DNA of 64,000 nucleotides from VYFG01 sp965248685 (GTDB lineage Bacteria > Pseudomonadota > Gammaproteobacteria > Arenicellales > Poriferihabitantaceae). A program made the translations under genes and the position numbers. Positions 36,401 to 45,304 of this stretch are shown piece after piece; within the stretch, counting starts at the first letter, position 1; every line of letters starts with the position of its first letter. Under the pieces are notes generated by a model, which saw only the letters and a program-made list of their open reading frames with translations, did not search any database and was not told where the DNA came from. Where the stretch lies: NCBI GenBank assembly GCA_965248685.1, contig CBDFKC010000004.1:1116001-1180000 (forward strand). Reading direction: 5' to 3'.

Positions 36401-39306
36401 GCGATGGCACCAGCGGAACCTTTGTGTCTCTTCAATCCGACGCACTCTTGAATGTGAATGTGACGGGCTCAGTACAGTTGATCGATAACTGTACGTTAGG
36501 AAATGCCTGTACTAACGCGTCCCAAATTGGAATTGGACAGGGTGGTACAGGAACAATTAACGCGGAATTCGTCGAAATCACTTCCTTGGATGGAACCGCT
36601 TCCATGGATTCATTTAACGCAGCGGGCTTTTCGATTGATACCTTTGGTGCAAATGCAAACGGTTATGGTTTGCAAGTTCAAAACACCAGCAACAATAGTC
36701 TCGCGCAATTTAACGGAGCTTTTATTAATGGTCCGAGCAATATCGGTCCAAGTGCGGGAGGCGATCTCGATATCAATACCGTGAATGCAGGCATCGGTAT
36801 TATTGACAACAGCTCGGTTAACCAGGGTTTTGCCTCAATCAACTTTGGAAACCAGGATATATCCGCGCAGTTTATTGAAGTAATCAGTAACGGTACCGGT
36901 AGTGCGCAACTCGATAGTGTGGGGCAGAATCAGATTATTAACACAAATGGGGAAAATAATACTGGACAAGGTCTGGTTATTCAGACCACCGGAGCTGGTA
37001 CCGCAGGTCTGTCGACTTTCGATTCAGCGACTGAAACTTTTGGTGATCAATCGATAACGAACACTGGCGGTGGTTCCTTGTTGCTACATGCGCAAAGTAC
37101 CGGAAGCGCATTCGTGTTTGGTGGCAGTATTGATATCGTCACATCTTTTATTGAAGTTCTCTCGGACGGCAGTGGGAATGTAGACCTCGACAGTGCCGAT
37201 GGTGGCGTCCAAACCATTGTAACTACGGGGGCAAATACCATGGGCAGAGGACTGTCGGTTATCTCATTGGGTAGTGGCCGGGCCGAGATTGATAGTCGTT
37301 TACGCACCATCGGTGGCGGTACCACCACCGGTACTACGCAAAACATTAGTGTTCAGAATGGCCACGATCTATTTGTCGAAGGCCAAGGTACTGGAACCTC
37401 GGGCATTTTTGGTGGATTACAGAATATCGTGGCTGAAGATATTTTTGTCCGGTCCAATCAGGCAAATGCTTTTATCAGTTCAAATGCTGTGGGTCAGACC
37501 GTGGTTTCGAATACCATCAATATATCTGCGGTAGATGCCCAGGCGGGAATATTTAACGATGTCAATTTGCAGTCAATTACCGCAAGCGGAATTAATCCTG
37601 ATGGACACGGCATTTCCCTGCGGGTAAACGGGACCGGCCTGGCGTCTATTGCAAGTGATCTATTTAATGGTAGTAACTTTATAGGTGCCGGACAAACGGT
37701 GAATTCGGTTTCCGGCGGCATTCATCTCGAATCAACTGCAACGAGTGTCGGCGGGAATGCCCAGATATTCGGCGGTCAACAAACCATTAATGCGCCTTTT
37801 ATCGAACTAATCGGAGATGGAGAGAACAGGGTAAGCATAAACAGCTCTGGACCATTGCAAGCTATTGAAACAACCGGCAGAAATCAAAACGGTCAGGGTA
37901 TTTTGCTCAGCTCTAATGATGGTAGTCGCGTTCAAATTTCCAGCTTTATGCAAGGAATAGACAGTTCCGCGGGGGACGTAAACGATGGCAACCCACAAAT
38001 TATTGAAACCAATGGAGAACTTATCAGAATAGCTAGTACTGGCGGTGATGCTCCATCCAGCTTTAACGGCATATTCGCAAGTACTCAAACCATCAATAGC
38101 GGTGGGTTGGAACTAAATGGTGATGCTGGTGTGGGAGTGTTTATCCAGTCGGAAATTGGTGATCAGGTAATTAATGCAGAATATGTCGAAGTCCTCTCGC
38201 GACTGAGTAATGCAACAATTACCAATCAGTTTGGTGGGTCCCAGGTTATTAATACCACTGGACAGAAGAATGGAGCGGGCATATCTGTGGTTTCGATGGG
38301 TCCGGGTCGGGCGAGGATTGGTAGCAGTACCGGTCCCGATGGCAGCATTTTTAATTCCCCGGGCCTCGATCAGACCGTCAACGTGGCCAATGGAAATGCC
38401 CTAAACGTAAATGCGTTGGGAACCGGTATCGCACAAATTTATGGTGGACAGCAGGTACTGACCGTTGGTGGAAATCTAAATATTGGCAGCGAATTTTCCC
38501 AGGGTACTTCTGCGATTACCTCGACCGCAAACTCTACTTTGGCGATAGGCGGGGACTTAAACCTGCAAGGCGGTAGCGGTGTCAGTGCCAGTGCTAGTGT
38601 TGGGCCTCCTGGGGTGAATACCGATAATGCTTCTGGACTGACATTGCTGACCGCAAACGTTGGTGGTGATGTAAATATAATTGGCGGCACCGGTGACGCT
38701 AGCTTTGCCTTGTTGCATGCAGCCGGAACCGCAAATATCACCTCAGTAGGTAATCTGAATGTCACCGGCGGAACGGGAAATAATGCAATAGCGGGCATTC
38801 GGGCGGATTCTAACAATACGATTAATATTGCGGCGAATATCGTTAATCTAAACGCTGGCAGCGGCGTTGGGGCTGACGCGATTTTACTTAGCGGCGGTGG
38901 ATCAGGTGCCATCAATATCACGGCGAACAGTTGCAATAATTGTGGTGTAGTGTTTCCTAGCACGGCCACCGACCAAGGTGCATCTGGAGACCCTATCAAT
39001 ATTAATGGAGTAGTTGTTTTTCAGTCCCAGCAACCGGCAACAATGATGGCGGCAACGGCGCCTGTAAACGCTGCGGTAAGTTCTGCTGTAGCAGTTGAAA
39101 CCGGCGACCAGGCAGCTCCGACTACGCCTGAAAGCGTTCAGGAAATAATTAATTCGGTTGTCAGCCTAATTGCCACAAGTATCAATTTAAATGGAGATTC
39201 GAGTGGAAATGAAAGCGACGATGAAACTGGGCAAAACAACGATCAGAGCGATACATCCGAACAGGAAAATTCTGGCAACAAAGCATCGACTACCCAGTGT
39301 AGCTGA
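33466..39306 (+). CDS. Giant TpsA exoprotein (filamentous haemagglutinin type)
   Basis: A 1946-residue secreted adhesin of the two-partner secretion system. ATG 33466 has AGGTGG at the right distance and is 9 codons into the longest frame. A long signal peptide ends near GSVNA|NP. The TPS/haemagglutination domain (~55-170) shows NSAVLNRVTGGSISEILGQL and GRVFLINTNGIVFGQSAM. Beta-helical repeats follow. Two modules with WLLDPENINID (~420) and LLLDPGTVTIS (~820) flank a Pro/Glu-rich linker at ~530-655 that contains a C9 tract. The C-terminal region has a CNNC motif and ends TTQCS, so a C-terminal disulphide could retain it on the surface. Partner pore and FecR lie just upstream. Confidence 0.94.
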   Translation: MKSITKTPPTLLRHGTVKNKHQMDNRFTSRLQKYNWHRSKQLSLCLLVASLITGSVNANPTVPQVVNGTAAFDQIGNILNIANSNGAIINWQDFSIAQGELTRFLQQSGNSAVLNRVTGGSISEILGQLQSNGRVFLINTNGIVFGQSAMIDTNGFIASTLDISNNDFINNILQFKGGGGSLDNRGIIRVRGDGNIMLLAPNIKNSGIIQADNGQILLAAGRDIEISTAGIDNVTFRVQAPGDSVLNLGQIIAQRGAVGLLAADLNQQGSISISQQSDGRIFLEANNNLVGGELTAPGGSIDILGDTIEIAGSQISAASVNGGGKIRIGGDLQGGNGVRTAATTVITPGSNIDASGIGSANGGDVIIWSDVDTRVDGQVLARGGESGGNGGFVETSSKGNLDFSIPADVSAPNGNGGQWLLDPENINIDSGKAAGIESALNNGSNVTIATSEGGTGEGNISVNAPITKTEGDDASLSLIAHNRIDVNQPITSTSNKLHVNLRAGAKINIYGGINTNGGNLSSAITGVNVAAPPKKQPEVVEDKPDQAAEEPTKSGNPAVTKTGPPKLDTTADSVKPEVPEAEEQADATLVISSTLPQPPPPKSAEVVLPANQVAEVQEDIAIVDPIPNVGAEQMDLTPIDVPKEIKGPTIALPSAEVFPSVVSAISVNGDIVTGGGDISLDGGATNQTIVAALLDTSSTAQGALGGDIQILGDQIQLLGATEINASGDAGGGSVLIGGDYQGKNPEIRNASDTVIDREAVISSNAFIQGDGGKVIVWADNSTEFYGQISATGGIESGDGGFAEVSGRNHLLFDGVADLTAAQGEAGDLLLDPGTVTISTAADSGFDVFNNVTLGTQLDLANVTISTSNATAGPEDINIQAAVNWNSGNSFTLNAGNDINLTGNGQIGNGGNGDLTFNAGNNINIGSGFGGGTVNLNADTDVNNTGRVIIDTALSPIAQDAFINATTALNVTGNGLTLESDGTSGTFVSLQSDALLNVNVTGSVQLIDNCTLGNACTNASQIGIGQGGTGTINAEFVEITSLDGTASMDSFNAAGFSIDTFGANANGYGLQVQNTSNNSLAQFNGAFINGPSNIGPSAGGDLDINTVNAGIGIIDNSSVNQGFASINFGNQDISAQFIEVISNGTGSAQLDSVGQNQIINTNGENNTGQGLVIQTTGAGTAGLSTFDSATETFGDQSITNTGGGSLLLHAQSTGSAFVFGGSIDIVTSFIEVLSDGSGNVDLDSADGGVQTIVTTGANTMGRGLSVISLGSGRAEIDSRLRTIGGGTTTGTTQNISVQNGHDLFVEGQGTGTSGIFGGLQNIVAEDIFVRSNQANAFISSNAVGQTVVSNTINISAVDAQAGIFNDVNLQSITASGINPDGHGISLRVNGTGLASIASDLFNGSNFIGAGQTVNSVSGGIHLESTATSVGGNAQIFGGQQTINAPFIELIGDGENRVSINSSGPLQAIETTGRNQNGQGILLSSNDGSRVQISSFMQGIDSSAGDVNDGNPQIIETNGELIRIASTGGDAPSSFNGIFASTQTINSGGLELNGDAGVGVFIQSEIGDQVINAEYVEVLSRLSNATITNQFGGSQVINTTGQKNGAGISVVSMGPGRARIGSSTGPDGSIFNSPGLDQTVNVANGNALNVNALGTGIAQIYGGQQVLTVGGNLNIGSEFSQGTSAITSTANSTLAIGGDLNLQGGSGVSASASVGPPGVNTDNASGLTLLTANVGGDVNIIGGTGDASFALLHAAGTANITSVGNLNVTGGTGNNAIAGIRADSNNTINIAANIVNLNAGSGVGADAILLSGGGSGAINITANSCNNCGVVFPSTATDQGASGDPININGVVVFQSQQPATMMAATAPVNAAVSSAVAVETGDQAAPTTPESVQEIINSVVSLIATSINLNGDSSGNESDDETGQNNDQSDTSEQENSGNKASTTQCS
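35270..35278 (+). repeat. C9 homopolymer inside tpsA
   Basis: Nine consecutive Cs encode part of the PPPP run in the TpsA linker (about residue 602). Gain of one C gives stop TAA at 35295-35297; loss of one gives TAG at 35303-35305. The tract could therefore act as an on/off slippage switch. Confidence 0.75.
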
Positions 39307-39353
39307 TCAACTAAGGGCCTCTAAAAACATTATTTAACAAAAGGAAGATACCA

Positions 39354-40859
39354 ATGTTGGCAACAGACATGACAGAGAAACCGCAAAAAACCTATCAACG
39401 TGCCCCTGGTTCGGAAGCAAATTCGAACCAGCATCGCGACTTGATTTCTGAACTTAGAGATGACCATCAGGACTGGTTCCTGGACGCCGGTGTCTCTCTT
39501 GAGATGACAGCTGGGGAGGTGTTGATTCAGCAGGGCACTGAAGTTGATGCATTCTATTTTCTCATCGAGGGATTAATGAAGGTGCATCAGGCTGATCAGG
39601 TAGACAGGAATATTACGATGATCGCTCCGGGGCAGCTGGTTGGCGAAATGTCGTTTATCGAACGAATTCCCGCGGCGGTTTCTGTTTCCGTAGTGGAAAG
39701 GGCGATGCTGCTTCGTATCCCATACAGTGTGATTGAGGATAAGATGGATTCCGATGGCGATTTTCAAGCAACTTTTCAGAAAGCGTTGCTTGGCGTGCTT
39801 TCAAATCGACTGAGGGCAACATCCGGCAGGTTAAGCGCGTTTCTCGAAAGTGAAAAAATATTGGATCGTACCGAAAATACCGCATTGATTTCGGCCGTAG
39901 AAAGCCTCAAGAAATTTCCGTTTTTTTCGAGTGAATGCGAAATTAAAAAACAGAATGCAGGATTTCAGGAAAACGCCGCTAAAGTGGTGGAGTCATGGAA
40001 TTTGCTGGTTAAGTTGATGAATGACACCATTGGCGATCACATTGAGGGAAACCTGCACGAAAAAGACGCCATTGGTTATAAGATTCAACAGGAACTCGCA
40101 CCCTATGTTTACATGTCGAGTTTTCTGAGCCGGTCATACACCAAACCCCGGGGATATGCTGGCGACTACCTGACTATCGCGCAGGTCTATGATGATAAGC
40201 CCATTGGAACGGGAAAAACTGGTGAACTGCTTGACCGTATTTCTTTGGCTTCTCCGCCATGTATGGCGGTCAAGAACAGACGGACTCTGATGTCAAAAGA
40301 GATTTTTAAGACAATCAATGGAAATAACGGTGACCCTACAAATATTACGTCGTTTGCTTCCGGCCCGGCCCAGGAATTATTCGATGTTTATCAGGTAATC
40401 GAAAACCCGGAAAATCTCAGATCGCATCTAATAGACATTGACTTAAAGGCGCTATCATTTGTTAGCGACAAAATAGAAAATGCCACAGAAAATATTAAAA
40501 TGGACTTACACAATGCCAATTTAATCTACCTTGCATTGGGCAGAAAAACATTGAGTTTGCCACCCCAGGATCTGGTATACAGTATTGGTTTAATCGATTA
40601 CTTCAACGACCAGCTGGTTGTTAAATTAATCAACTATGCACACACCGTTCTCAAGCCGGGTGGAAAAATCATTCTTGGTAACTTTCATCCAAAGAATGCA
40701 CTAAAGGCGTTTATGGATTATGTGCTGGATTGGAGACTTATCCATCGTTCGGAAGAGGATATGAACAGATTGTTTCAGGCATCGAATTTTTCAAGGCCCT
40801 GCACCGAAGTCCAGTATGAGGAAGAGGGAATCAATCTGTTCGCCTTTTGCGTGAAGTAA
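39354..40859 (+). CDS. Cyclic-nucleotide-binding domain fused to PhcB-like SAM methyltransferase
   Basis: A 501-residue cytoplasmic fusion. Residues ~45-155 are a CRP-type cyclic-nucleotide-binding domain (MTAGEVLIQQGTEVDAFYFL, then GQLVGEMSFIERIPAAVSVS, the phosphate-binding cassette with Glu, Arg replaced or shifted). Residues ~200-500 resemble PhcB of Ralstonia, which makes the quorum signal 3-hydroxypalmitic acid methyl ester: RSYTKPRGYAGDYLTI, ITSFASGPAQELFDVYQ, HLIDIDLKALSFV (SAM-binding region) and VLKPGGKIILGNF. AAGGAAG precedes ATG 39354. It follows tpsA after 47 bp and is probably in the same operon. A nucleotide-gated lipid or fatty-acid methyltransferase is inferred; the product is unknown. 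Confidence 0.75.
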   Translation: MLATDMTEKPQKTYQRAPGSEANSNQHRDLISELRDDHQDWFLDAGVSLEMTAGEVLIQQGTEVDAFYFLIEGLMKVHQADQVDRNITMIAPGQLVGEMSFIERIPAAVSVSVVERAMLLRIPYSVIEDKMDSDGDFQATFQKALLGVLSNRLRATSGRLSAFLESEKILDRTENTALISAVESLKKFPFFSSECEIKKQNAGFQENAAKVVESWNLLVKLMNDTIGDHIEGNLHEKDAIGYKIQQELAPYVYMSSFLSRSYTKPRGYAGDYLTIAQVYDDKPIGTGKTGELLDRISLASPPCMAVKNRRTLMSKEIFKTINGNNGDPTNITSFASGPAQELFDVYQVIENPENLRSHLIDIDLKALSFVSDKIENATENIKMDLHNANLIYLALGRKTLSLPPQDLVYSIGLIDYFNDQLVVKLINYAHTVLKPGGKIILGNFHPKNALKAFMDYVLDWRLIHRSEEDMNRLFQASNFSRPCTEVQYEEEGINLFAFCVK

Positions 40860-40907
40860 TGCCGAATTTCAGCCCTGAACCCATCAAACCTTGTGTGTTC
40901 GACTACT

Positions 40908-40938
40908 AGTTTGGATATACTGCGCCAATATCCAAACT
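40908..40938. promoter_or_regulatory. Perfect 11 bp inverted repeat before the SDR gene
   Basis: AGTTTGGATAT (40908-40918) and ATATCCAAACT (40928-40938) are exact reverse complements separated by 9 bp, ending 13 bp before the SDR start codon. There is no T-tract, so an operator or a structured leader fits better than a terminator. Confidence 0.6.
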
Positions 40939-40951
40939 GGTTGCTGAATGT

Positions 40952-41719
40952 ATGCCGACAATTGAGTTATCTGGGAAGGTAGCGCTGGTTACTGGCGCCA
41001 GCCGTGGTATTGGTGCTGCCACTGCTTTAAGGCTTGCTGCCGCTGGGGTGTCGGTGGCACTTGCTGCACGATCCAAAGATGAAATCGAACAGCTGGCATC
41101 TGAAATTTCAGATCACGGAGGCAATGCCGAAGCACTCACCTGCGATGTAAGCCAATATCATGATGTGGCCGTAGCCGTTCAACGTTGTATCGATCGCTGG
41201 GAACGTATCGATTTGTTGGTAAATAACGCGGGCGTAATTGAACCTATTGGGCAACTCGCCGAATCTGATCCAGAGCAATGGGGCCGGGCAGTGGATATTA
41301 ATTATAAAGGGGTCTACCATGGAATGCGGGCGGTAATTCCACAAATGCTAAAACAGGGAGCCGGGTCAATAATCAATATTAGTTCAGGGGCGGCCCATGG
41401 TGCTCTTGAGGGTTGGAGTCATTATTGTTCGGGCAAGGCCGGGGCATACTCTCTGACCCGCTGTGCCGATCTCGAATATCGCAAAAATGGCGTTCGAATA
41501 ATGGGGCTGAGCCCCGGGACGGTGGCAACAGAAATGCAGGTGGTGATTAAGGCTTCGGGGGTTAATTCGGTGAGCCAACTTGATCCAGCTGTGCATATTT
41601 CGCCGGATGACGTCGCCCAAGCCATAATCTGGCTGTATGCTGATTCGGCAGAATCCTATTGTGGTACCGATTTTTCCCTTCGAGGCAAAGAGTCTCGGCA
41701 CCTCGTTGGCCTTGAGTGA
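40952..41719 (+). CDS. Short-chain dehydrogenase/reductase (SDR) family oxidoreductase
   Basis: A 255-residue classical SDR using NAD(P). The cofactor motif TGASRGIGAATAL, the NNAG motif (LLVNNAGVIEP), the catalytic Ser in NISSGAAHG and the YxxxK pair in HYCSGKAGAYSL are all present. SRG and a basic AARSKDE after strand two suggest preference for NADPH. It carries the PG motif (SPGTVATEM). Substrate is unknown; a fatty-acid or 3-hydroxyacyl substrate would fit the PhcB-like neighbour but this is speculative. It starts 92 bp after that gene and a perfect inverted repeat precedes it, so it may be a separate unit. Confidence 0.92.
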   Translation: MPTIELSGKVALVTGASRGIGAATALRLAAAGVSVALAARSKDEIEQLASEISDHGGNAEALTCDVSQYHDVAVAVQRCIDRWERIDLLVNNAGVIEPIGQLAESDPEQWGRAVDINYKGVYHGMRAVIPQMLKQGAGSIINISSGAAHGALEGWSHYCSGKAGAYSLTRCADLEYRKNGVRIMGLSPGTVATEMQVVIKASGVNSVSQLDPAVHISPDDVAQAIIWLYADSAESYCGTDFSLRGKESRHLVGLE

Positions 41720-41757
41720 TTGATAAACGCCACGCATAATTCTGCGCTCGTAAAAAA

Positions 41758-43587
41758 TTGTTTGGGTTGGCGGCGTTGAGGTTCAACTGGAACAAACATG
41801 TTATTGGACTGGGAGTAATCTTGCTCCTGGGCCTGCTTTTTAAATTTTCTTCATTGGCGGAAAAGCTGGATGGCTTCGTGCTCGACCGTCAGTTTCAAAT
41901 ACTACGGCAGCTGTCTCCCGATTCGTCTCCGGACAATATTGTAATTGTCGGAATTGATGATCAGACCTATGAAGAATTTGATCGACCGTCTGGAATTTGG
42001 CATAGCTACATTGGAGAGTTTTTGTTGGCAGCTGCGGAATCCGGACCAGAACTCGTGGTGGTGGATCTTCTTCTCGAAAAACTTTATAAAGACCTGGTGC
42101 CCAATCACTACGCCGATTTGCACCGTGGATTACTGGCGTTTCGTAAGAAACAGATTCCACTGGTAATGGGCATAGGATTGAAAAGCGTCAGTGAACCAGA
42201 ATCGACTGAAGAAACTGGCATCAGAACTACACTACGTGAAGTTCATCCTTATGCGGCCATGCGCGCTATCCTGCGCGATGAAAAACACTATGGACTTGCC
42301 ATCGTAGAGCAAGACGCCGACGGGGTGCTGCGGCGACAGATTATGCAGTATGCAAAATGTCCCGCTTGTTCCCCCAGTATTCTCGCCAGGATTTATCAGC
42401 AGTTGGGGGAAAGCCACGCCCCCGGTTTGATCAACTTTGTCCCCGGCGAACCATACTCCTACTTACCCTTGCAGGACATTATAAGTTGGCATCGAGAGGG
42501 CGATCGAGACCAGCTCAATCAAGTGTTAGCCGGCAAGGCCATATTCCTCGGCAGTGTGACACGATTTGAAGACCGTCATCTGGCGCCACTGCCTTTGACC
42601 GCATGGGAAACCGGAAACCGCCAAACACCAGGAGTGCTTTTTATGGCCCAGGCAATGCGCTCAATCAATCATGGTGGGCTAATCCAGCGCATTCCGGGGT
42701 GGGTTTTAACGCTCGCAGGATTGCTTTCAGCCGGATTGTGGTTCGTGGGCGCGAAATTGCGCACGAGTATTTTGAGCCTGACTCTTTGGGTTGGGGCCGT
42801 ATTGGGGGCTTCCACATGGTTCCTCATGGGGCAGTTGGAATTGCCTGTGGGATTGATTCTATTTCTCTCAGTAGCAGCCTGCCTGACCCGGATTTCATAT
42901 GAGTCCTGGGAGTCTTTTAAGCAGCGCCAGCGACTTTCGGCATCCTTCGGTGCCTACGTCAGCCCCCATGTGATGCAACAGATTCTTGACGGAACTATCA
43001 ACCCTGAAATGGAAGGAAGTCGGCAAAATGTATGCGTGATGTTTTCGGATATCCGCAATTTTACTGCGCGTAGCGAATCCCAAACTCCCGAGTCAATCAT
43101 TAAACTGCTCAATCACTATTTCGAAGAAATGACGGAGGCCGTGGACGCCCAGGGAGGAACCATCGATAAATTTATTGGCGACGGACTTATGGTTTTTTTC
43201 GGCGCTCCCAATGGCAGGACCAATCCCTCTCAAGATGCTTTCGATTGCGCCAAGAGCATGTTGGAGCGATTGCAATCTATTAATCTGGAGTTGGTCGAGC
43301 AGAAAATTCAACCGATTGAAATTGGAATTGGAATGCATACCGGTGAAGCTATTATTGGTCACGTGGGTTCGTCACGTCGACATGAATATACTGCTATTGG
43401 AGATTCGGTAAATATTGCAGCCAGACTGGAAGGTTTGACCAAGGTGTTGGGATGTGAAATTGTCTGTAGCCAGGAGGTATTTGAAAATCTATCCGAACAG
43501 AATGAATTTTCTGCATTGGGGGAGCAGGCGATTAAAGGGCATACCGCGGTTCCGGTGTTTGGCTGGAAACCCGTGAAACCTGATTGA
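41758..43587 (+). CDS. CHASE2-domain class III adenylate cyclase
   Basis: A 609-residue inner-membrane receptor cyclase. One N-terminal transmembrane helix (~14-33) is followed by a periplasmic CHASE2 sensor domain (~40-300; NIVIVGIDDQTYEEFDRPSG, LVVVDLLLEK), then three transmembrane helices (~310-385), a short linker helix and a class III catalytic domain (~415-590). Catalytic residues are complete: metal Asp in VMFSDIRNFT and IGDGLMVFFG, adenine-selecting Lys in DKFIGDG and Thr in YTAIGDS, and the transition-state Asn/Arg in SVNIAARLEG. The Lys-Thr pair points to cAMP and to class IIIb. The start is uncertain: TTG 41758 has no good ribosome site and TTG 41776 is an alternative. It follows the SDR gene by 38 bp. 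Confidence 0.92.
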   Translation: MFGLAALRFNWNKHVIGLGVILLLGLLFKFSSLAEKLDGFVLDRQFQILRQLSPDSSPDNIVIVGIDDQTYEEFDRPSGIWHSYIGEFLLAAAESGPELVVVDLLLEKLYKDLVPNHYADLHRGLLAFRKKQIPLVMGIGLKSVSEPESTEETGIRTTLREVHPYAAMRAILRDEKHYGLAIVEQDADGVLRRQIMQYAKCPACSPSILARIYQQLGESHAPGLINFVPGEPYSYLPLQDIISWHREGDRDQLNQVLAGKAIFLGSVTRFEDRHLAPLPLTAWETGNRQTPGVLFMAQAMRSINHGGLIQRIPGWVLTLAGLLSAGLWFVGAKLRTSILSLTLWVGAVLGASTWFLMGQLELPVGLILFLSVAACLTRISYESWESFKQRQRLSASFGAYVSPHVMQQILDGTINPEMEGSRQNVCVMFSDIRNFTARSESQTPESIIKLLNHYFEEMTEAVDAQGGTIDKFIGDGLMVFFGAPNGRTNPSQDAFDCAKSMLERLQSINLELVEQKIQPIEIGIGMHTGEAIIGHVGSSRRHEYTAIGDSVNIAARLEGLTKVLGCEIVCSQEVFENLSEQNEFSALGEQAIKGHTAVPVFGWKPVKPD

Positions 43588-43674
43588 ATTTGATAGACAA
43601 AGTAGCGTTTGGTTAGGATAATCGAGTGAGACTTAACGAACCTCTCTACGATAAATTTATCACTTGGGGAAATT

Positions 43675-43699
43675 CGCGATCATATACTCTATAATCGCG
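43675..43699 (+). promoter_or_regulatory. -10 box TATAAT inside an inverted repeat, upstream of the barrel gene
   Basis: TATAAT at 43690-43695 is a consensus -10 box, 128 bp before the next gene's start. CGCGAT (43675-43680) and ATCGCG (43694-43699) form a short exact inverted repeat around it, as an operator might. No good -35 box is visible, so an activator could be needed. Confidence 0.4.
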
Positions 43700-43822
43700 C
43701 ATCAAGAAACAATCGACATCGTAGAAAAACGCGGCAGGAAGAGCCGTCCAAAGTTCAATTGACGTTATTGCGGTGACCCATTGAATGGCTGCAAAATCAA
43801 ACAATTATCGAGGATTAGAATA

Positions 43823-45304
43823 ATGAGTAAGCAAAATTGGTTGAAAAGAGGTGCGTTAGTGCTCCCGCTATCCTGTGTCGGGTTTCTCAGTACCCCGGCC
43901 GCATTTGCCCAACAGGTAGTTAACAATTCAGGTACTCCAGTGGCCGGCCTGCTGGTAGGAGATATAAACGTCTCGCCTACCAGTCCAGAAGCAGCTACTG
44001 GACTCGCCATAGAAAACCTATGTGCTCAGCTTGCTTTTAGTGGCCGGCAAAATAATCGCAACCAGACCGATCTATTGGGACGCTGTTCAGATTTGACCTT
44101 TGACACAACGCCACAAACCGGGAATTTACGTCAGGTCGCGTCTGAGGAAATGGCTACCCAGGAAACCGATATTGTCGAATTATCTACCGGTCAGCTCGGC
44201 GCTGTCAGTGCCAGGTTGGCGGGATTGCGTAGCAGTATTCAAAGCAGTGCCCAGCAGGTGTCTTTTAATCAAACTGGATCCGGTACGGTGGCGTTCAAAT
44301 TAAACGGATCTGGAATTGGCGGTGGTGCCGGCGACGGTATTGCCGATTCCGGTCGATTAGGGATTTATGTCAATGGTGAAATTGCCACCGGGGATAAGGA
44401 CCAAACTGCCAATGAGTCGGGATTTGATATAGATGCAACAACCATCACCCTGGGCGCAGATTATCGGGTCAGTCAGGGAGGGTTTGTTGGTGGCGCCCTT
44501 GGCATCAATAATTCTGAATCAGATATGACCAATAACGGTGGTAGCGTAGAGTCCGACGGGGTCAGTTTGATGGCCTATGGGACCAAAAGCATCAGTAACA
44601 GTATGTATATTGATGGCACCGTCGGAATTGGCCAATACGATTATGATACCCAACGAAATCTGAATTACGTCGCCAGTGGTACCCCGGTTAATCAGCAGGC
44701 TCTGGCAACTACTGAAGCGGATCTGACATTTGCCAGCGTTGGAGTTGGTCGCGACTCAGGTTATGGTGCTGATCGGGGAATGTCGCTGTCTTTTACTGGC
44801 CGGTTAAATTATCTTGATGCCGACGTCGACGGTTTTACTGAACGGATGTCAAACCAGAATGCGAGTGGTTTTGGGATGAATCTCGAAATTGATGCCCAAC
44901 AAATAGAATCATTAACCTCAGTGCTTGGGGTTCAGCTTTCGAAAGCCATCAGCACGTCTTCTGGAGTACTTCTTCCCTATATTGGGCTTAATTATATCCA
45001 TGAGTTCGAAGACGATCCCCGGGTCATACTCGCTCGTTTCGCTAACGATCCATTTAGCGGTGGATTTAATCAATCCAATGGCACCTTCCTCGGCGGTGCG
45101 CCGGCGGTAGCGAATGGCCAGTCGGTACCAACCATCATCTCCATTACTACCGATGCACCCGACGCGAATTATTTTCGATTGTCTGCAGGAACCACCGGTA
45201 TTTTGCCAGGTGGAAAAAACTGGTTTGTCGCTCTGGTGACAGTAATTGGTCTGGAAGATACTTCTTACTCTTCAGTGACCGCTGGGTTCCGTGGCGAATT
45301 TTGA
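43823..45304 (+). CDS. Autotransporter-type beta-barrel outer-membrane protein without a long passenger
   Basis: A 493-residue outer-membrane protein. ATG 43823 has GAGGATTAG upstream and starts a clear signal peptide (KRGALVLPLSCVGFLSTPAAFA|QQ); the frame extends 14 codons further without a ribosome site. Residues ~30-170 are a short Gln/Ser-rich region. Residues ~185-493 are an autotransporter barrel domain (GRLGIYVNGEIATGDKDQT, TLGADYRVSQGGFVGGALGI, MYIDGTVGIGQYDYDTQRN) ending in the typical FRGEF. There is no large passenger, so it may be a porin-like or signalling barrel rather than an exporter. Its last 40 bp overlap the 3' end of the convergent hydrolase gene. Confidence 0.85.
   Translation: MSKQNWLKRGALVLPLSCVGFLSTPAAFAQQVVNNSGTPVAGLLVGDINVSPTSPEAATGLAIENLCAQLAFSGRQNNRNQTDLLGRCSDLTFDTTPQTGNLRQVASEEMATQETDIVELSTGQLGAVSARLAGLRSSIQSSAQQVSFNQTGSGTVAFKLNGSGIGGGAGDGIADSGRLGIYVNGEIATGDKDQTANESGFDIDATTITLGADYRVSQGGFVGGALGINNSESDMTNNGGSVESDGVSLMAYGTKSISNSMYIDGTVGIGQYDYDTQRNLNYVASGTPVNQQALATTEADLTFASVGVGRDSGYGADRGMSLSFTGRLNYLDADVDGFTERMSNQNASGFGMNLEIDAQQIESLTSVLGVQLSKAISTSSGVLLPYIGLNYIHEFEDDPRVILARFANDPFSGGFNQSNGTFLGGAPAVANGQSVPTIISITTDAPDANYFRLSAGTTGILPGGKNWFVALVTVIGLEDTSYSSVTAGFRGEF

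Noticed and set aside
38439..38999. 186-codon minus-strand frame inside tpsA
   Set aside because: It is antisense to beta-helical repeats of TpsA and low in complexity, with no ribosome site or family match.
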